A DNA stretch of 64,000 nt from Aricia agestis. Taxonomy: Eukaryota > Arthropoda > Insecta > Lepidoptera > Lycaenidae. The notes beneath the pieces are model-generated. The model saw only the letters and a list, made by a program, of their open reading frames with translations. It was not told the origin of the DNA and searched no databases. The stretch spans positions 2,727,262 through 2,791,261 of the forward strand of contig NC_056418.1 in NCBI RefSeq assembly GCF_905147365.1, written 5' to 3'. Each line of letters starts with the position of its first letter. The first letter of the stretch is position 1. Shown one piece after another: positions 60,728-64,000 of the stretch. Both the position numbers and the translations under genes were made by a program.

Positions 60728-62095
60728 CTAAGCATAAAGATTAAACCAACCATTACTACTCTGTGGGGCTTTTTGTTTGTTCACTGATGCCTCTTGCATT
60801 AATCTTCTTTTTGGTCTTAGATTGTCTCTCCTGCTTTCTTCTTTATCCAAAGTCTTTTCTAGAAGTTCTTTTATACCTTTTAAATAAGTAAATGTTTCAT
60901 TATTTTCATGTTCCTCCTGTTTTTTGTCATTGACCACTTGAGGCTCAACAGTGTGGTTTGCTCGGATAGGGTATTCTGATTGAGGGGAGGACGGCCTAGA
61001 AGTTTCGGAACTGAATGATTTTTTTGCTGCAAAAATTGAATTCAAATTATTTATTGTTTATATTTTGTCTGAATATTAAAGACACTGATAGATATAAGAA
61101 GAGAAATACAAAAACAACTATAAATGAAAAGCCAAAATCATGGCAAAGCATGCAGTGCAGTTACACATCACAATATTTTGTCATGGCACCCTACTCTACC
61201 TAGCTAGGCCCCATACCATACCCCTCGGCACGCCCATGTAAATAAACACCTTACAGAGGTTAAGCAGGTGATGAATGATAATTTCCAAATATTTAATAGC
61301 TGTCTGCTTTACATAATTTATATTAAAATTTAATTTCATATTTGTCATTCGGATAATGATGGAGGAATCAGCTCACGATGCCCCTCTTGCCTTTCTACGG
61401 TGCACCAGCACACACGCACACTTTAAGAACCCCTAGTGTAACTAATTATTTAAATATACAAAATTGCATACAGAAATCAACAATTTTTAGGGGGGCTCTT
61501 GCAGAATGTGCTTTAGTTGGTCGTGTGTCACAGTCCTACACTAGTGGACATTACTTGAACATTATGAAATTCAGGGTGAATAATAATTGACACAGTTTAA
61601 ATTAAATATCTAAAAAAAAGATAACCAACCTAAAGTGTCCGAGTCAATGGCACTCTCTACATCAGCGATGATGCTACTACACAGATTACTAGTATATATT
61701 GTGCTACTAGTAGATGGACCACCCCCTACAGCCATAAGGTTTTGTCTTTTTTTGTTGTGTGCCTCTCTTTGCCGCTGCTTTAAATTCATCCACAGCCGTC
61801 TTAATTGTCTGCTTGTGACCTGAAAGAATATTTATAATTTATAATATCTAACGGTTTTGTGGAAATTTTAATAAGATAAAAAAAATATTTACTAGGAAAG
61901 ATGTGTGTGGACTGGCATTATATGCTAACGTTATTGCCTCCCATGCTTCATTTTTTCGCTGTAAAGTCCTCGTATCCGTCTCTTTATTTTCGATAATATT
62001 GGTGTATAATTTTAAAATCTCTAAAAAACATTTTTTCTCCTGAAAACTAAATATTTTTTTCTTTTGAATTGACATACTTGATACTTCTTGTTGAC
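60728..62095 (-). CDS. Myb/SANT-like DNA-binding domain protein, 223 residues
   Basis: Exons 61893-62075 (ATG at 62075), 61630-61819 and 60728-61026 join in phase (0 and 1) to a TAG stop. The preceding acceptor at 62096 suggests the exon starts at 62095 with 20 bp of leader. Residues 9-85 fit the Myb/SANT-like domain of MSANTD/zeste-type proteins: FSFQEKKCFLEILKLYTNII, NKETDTRTLQRKNEAWEAIT, then QLRRLWMNLKQRQREAHNKK and the typical Gly run VGGGPSTSST. The C-terminal part is acidic then basic (IKELLEKTLDKEE, LRPKRRLMQEA) and low in recognisable motifs. This domain class occurs in nuclear regulators and in companion proteins of Harbinger transposons. No transposase is adjacent, so a host gene is more likely. 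The exon 2 code for STIYTSNLC matches a nearby repeat. Confidence 0.82.
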
Positions 62096-62252
62096 CTAAA
62101 AAAATAAAAATATGGTTTAACCACAGATTTAACTAGATTCAATTAACTTAGCACACACATTATATTGCTACACACGGCACTCGTTAAAAGTAAAACGTTT
62201 CTTTTGCTGTTTGCAGTTTTGCACTACCTATTTCTCTGTGACCTAGGTCTAC

Positions 62253-62330
62253 AAATATATTATACTAGTAATCTGTGGACCTAGGTATTTATCAGCGACC
62301 ACATAGCCCACAGATTACTAGTATATATTT
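62253..62330. repeat. Imperfect palindrome upstream of the Myb/SANT-like gene
   Basis: Arms around ATATACTAGTAATCTGTGG and CCCACAGATTACTAGTATAT flank a 28-bp spacer. The right arm shares 21 identical bases (62309-62329) with the coding exon at 61680-61700. Confidence 0.65.
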
Positions 62331-62819
62331 GTAGACAGATAAGCGTCTTAGAAGAGTTTGACGGCTCACGAATTGACATTTGATGCGACAGCTAGCGCCA
62401 TCTTAAATAGGGGCGATAAAACTCTACAGGTGTGTATGTGTGCGTTTATGTTTGCATGTGTGTATTAGGATATTATGGGGATAGGATATCCTTGTCAGAT
62501 TTTTATGTTTCAATTACCTTGAATTTGTAAAAACTGAGTTTGTTAAGTTTAGTTCACATAACAATACACAATTTTCACAAAAACAAAGTCTTTGAAACAT
62601 AAAAATCCGACACTATAAAACAAATAAAAACAAAATTTTGACGAATATGATTATTTATTGTTTTTGGTCAATATAAAGTCCCTGCCACCGGTTCGCTGAC
62701 CCACCCACCGAGAAGAACCGGCGTAAGAAACTCGACGAGTCTATTTTTTTAAACAAACAATGCTAGAATACATAGTTACATCATAAACACTGTGTTTAGA
62801 TACAATTGAATTCGTAAAA

Positions 62820-63860
62820 TAAAAGTTAAAACATTTTGTTATGCATCAATCAATCAAAACTAATTAATTTACATTCAATTGAAATTAAACTGAGTTTACA
62901 ATGTTACATTCATAACACTATTCAATCAAGTGTTTTAAAATAGTTACAAAATTTATAATAACGGGTTTTTTGTTAATCAAGCTCAATCCATAATTTACTG
63001 CTAAGATTTAGAAAAATATATATTACGTTATACATGTTTGTATAACAATTGATAATAAATAGTCTGAAGGTTTTTTAACAATCTACCTACAGTTTGCATT
63101 TTTTCCGTAAAACATTTTGTTATGCATCACTCAATCAAAACTTATTATTCACATTCAATTGAAATTAAACTGAGTTTACAACGTTACATTCATAACACTT
63201 TTCAATAAAGTGTTTTGAAATAGTTACAGAAATATTATAATTATTCATAATAACGAGTTTTTTGTTAATCTAGCTCAATCCATAATTTACTGCTAAGATT
63301 TAGAAAAATATATATTACGTTATACATGTTTGTATAACAATTGATAATAAATAGTCTGAAGATTTTTTAACAATCTACCTACAGTTTGCATTTTTTCCGT
63401 AAAACATTTTGTTATGCATCACTCAATCAAAACTTATTATTCACATTCAATTGAAATTAAACTGAGTTTACAACGTTACATTCATAACACTATTCAATAA
63501 AGTGTTTTGAAATAGTTACAGAAATATTATAATTATTCATAATAACGAGTTTTTTGTTAATCTAGCTCAATCCATAATTTACTGCTAAGATTTAGAAAAA
63601 TATATATTAAGTTATACATGTTTGTACAATTGATAATAAATAGTCTGAAGATTTTTTTAACAAACTGTAGATATACAGTTTGCATTTTTTCCGTTTGACT
63701 TTGTTAATGAAGAATATTACGAATAAACTTATTATTTATATTCAATTGAAATTAAACTGAGTTTACAACGTTACATTCATAACACAATTTAATTAAGTGT
63801 TTCAAAATAGTTACAAAAATGTTTTAATTATTCATAATAACGGGTTTTTGTTAATCTTAG
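62820..63860. repeat. AT-rich tandem repeat, about 290-bp unit, roughly 3.5 copies
   Basis: ACATTTTGTTATGCATCA recurs at 62831, 63112 and 63404, with a degenerate fourth copy near 63690. Each unit also contains AACTGAGTTTACAA, TTTTTTGTTAATC and TATACATGTTTGTATAA. Units 2 and 3 are most alike. It looks like a short satellite-type array. Confidence 0.85.
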
Positions 63861-64000
63861 ACTAGCACGAGTCGGCGCATGAGTACCGAAAACTATTCCA
63901 CCTCAATTTTTTTATGCGATCCTCTTCAAATTGCCCTCCTGATGATATAAATGCATGTTGCCAGGGCGCAACCCGGTGCCATATTGTTTAAACAAACATT

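Overview
This is nuclear DNA from an insect, almost certainly a moth or butterfly. It is AT-rich, its genes have several short exons with GT-AG introns, and it is crowded with interspersed repeats I recognise from lepidopteran genomes. No prokaryotic, organellar or viral gene organisation is visible. All gene models were built by eye from splice signals, reading phase and family resemblance.

Layout. (1) 188-9950, minus strand: most of a CEP131/AZI1 (fly dilatory) homologue, a cilium and centriolar-satellite coiled-coil protein. Eleven phase-consistent coding exons are seen, and the 3' end runs off the left edge. (2) 11694-36420, plus strand: a large gene starting 1.7 kb away in divergent orientation. 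Its protein (about 1,123 residues by my splice model) is almost entirely 11-residue amphipathic repeats. The core is 28 intact tandem mini-exons of 99, 87 or 66 bp (25272-30962), each encoding three (or nearly three, or two) 11-mers, and every one is flanked by phase-1 introns. It resembles vertebrate perilipin-4 and, at its C-terminal end, group-3 LEA proteins. This is the most unusual object in the window. (3) 41041-41969, plus: mitochondrial ribosomal protein mL66 (MRPS18A), three exons, apparently intact. (4) 55892-59542, minus: a two-exon gene joining a FAR1/WRKY-GCM-like zinc DNA-binding domain to a C-terminal BESS motif. (5) 60728-62095, minus: a three-exon Myb/SANT-like DNA-binding protein.

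The rest is transposon debris: hAT-type MITEs with 8-bp target duplications, TA-flanked MITEs, an RTE-like LINE fragment, Jockey/CR1-like LINE fragments, a decayed LINE with a restriction-like endonuclease end, tRNA-derived SINEs (one nested in a MITE), a complete small LTR element (TRIM) with intact 4-bp target duplication, a near-identical 0.9-kb inverted repeat bounded by (TA)n tracts, and an approximately 290-bp AT-rich tandem repeat at the right edge.

The genes do not form a pathway. Genes 1 and 2 could share a divergent promoter region, into which a hAT MITE has inserted. Genes 4 and 5 are neighbouring same-strand genes that both look like DNA-binding proteins; whether they are domesticated transposon genes cannot be decided here.
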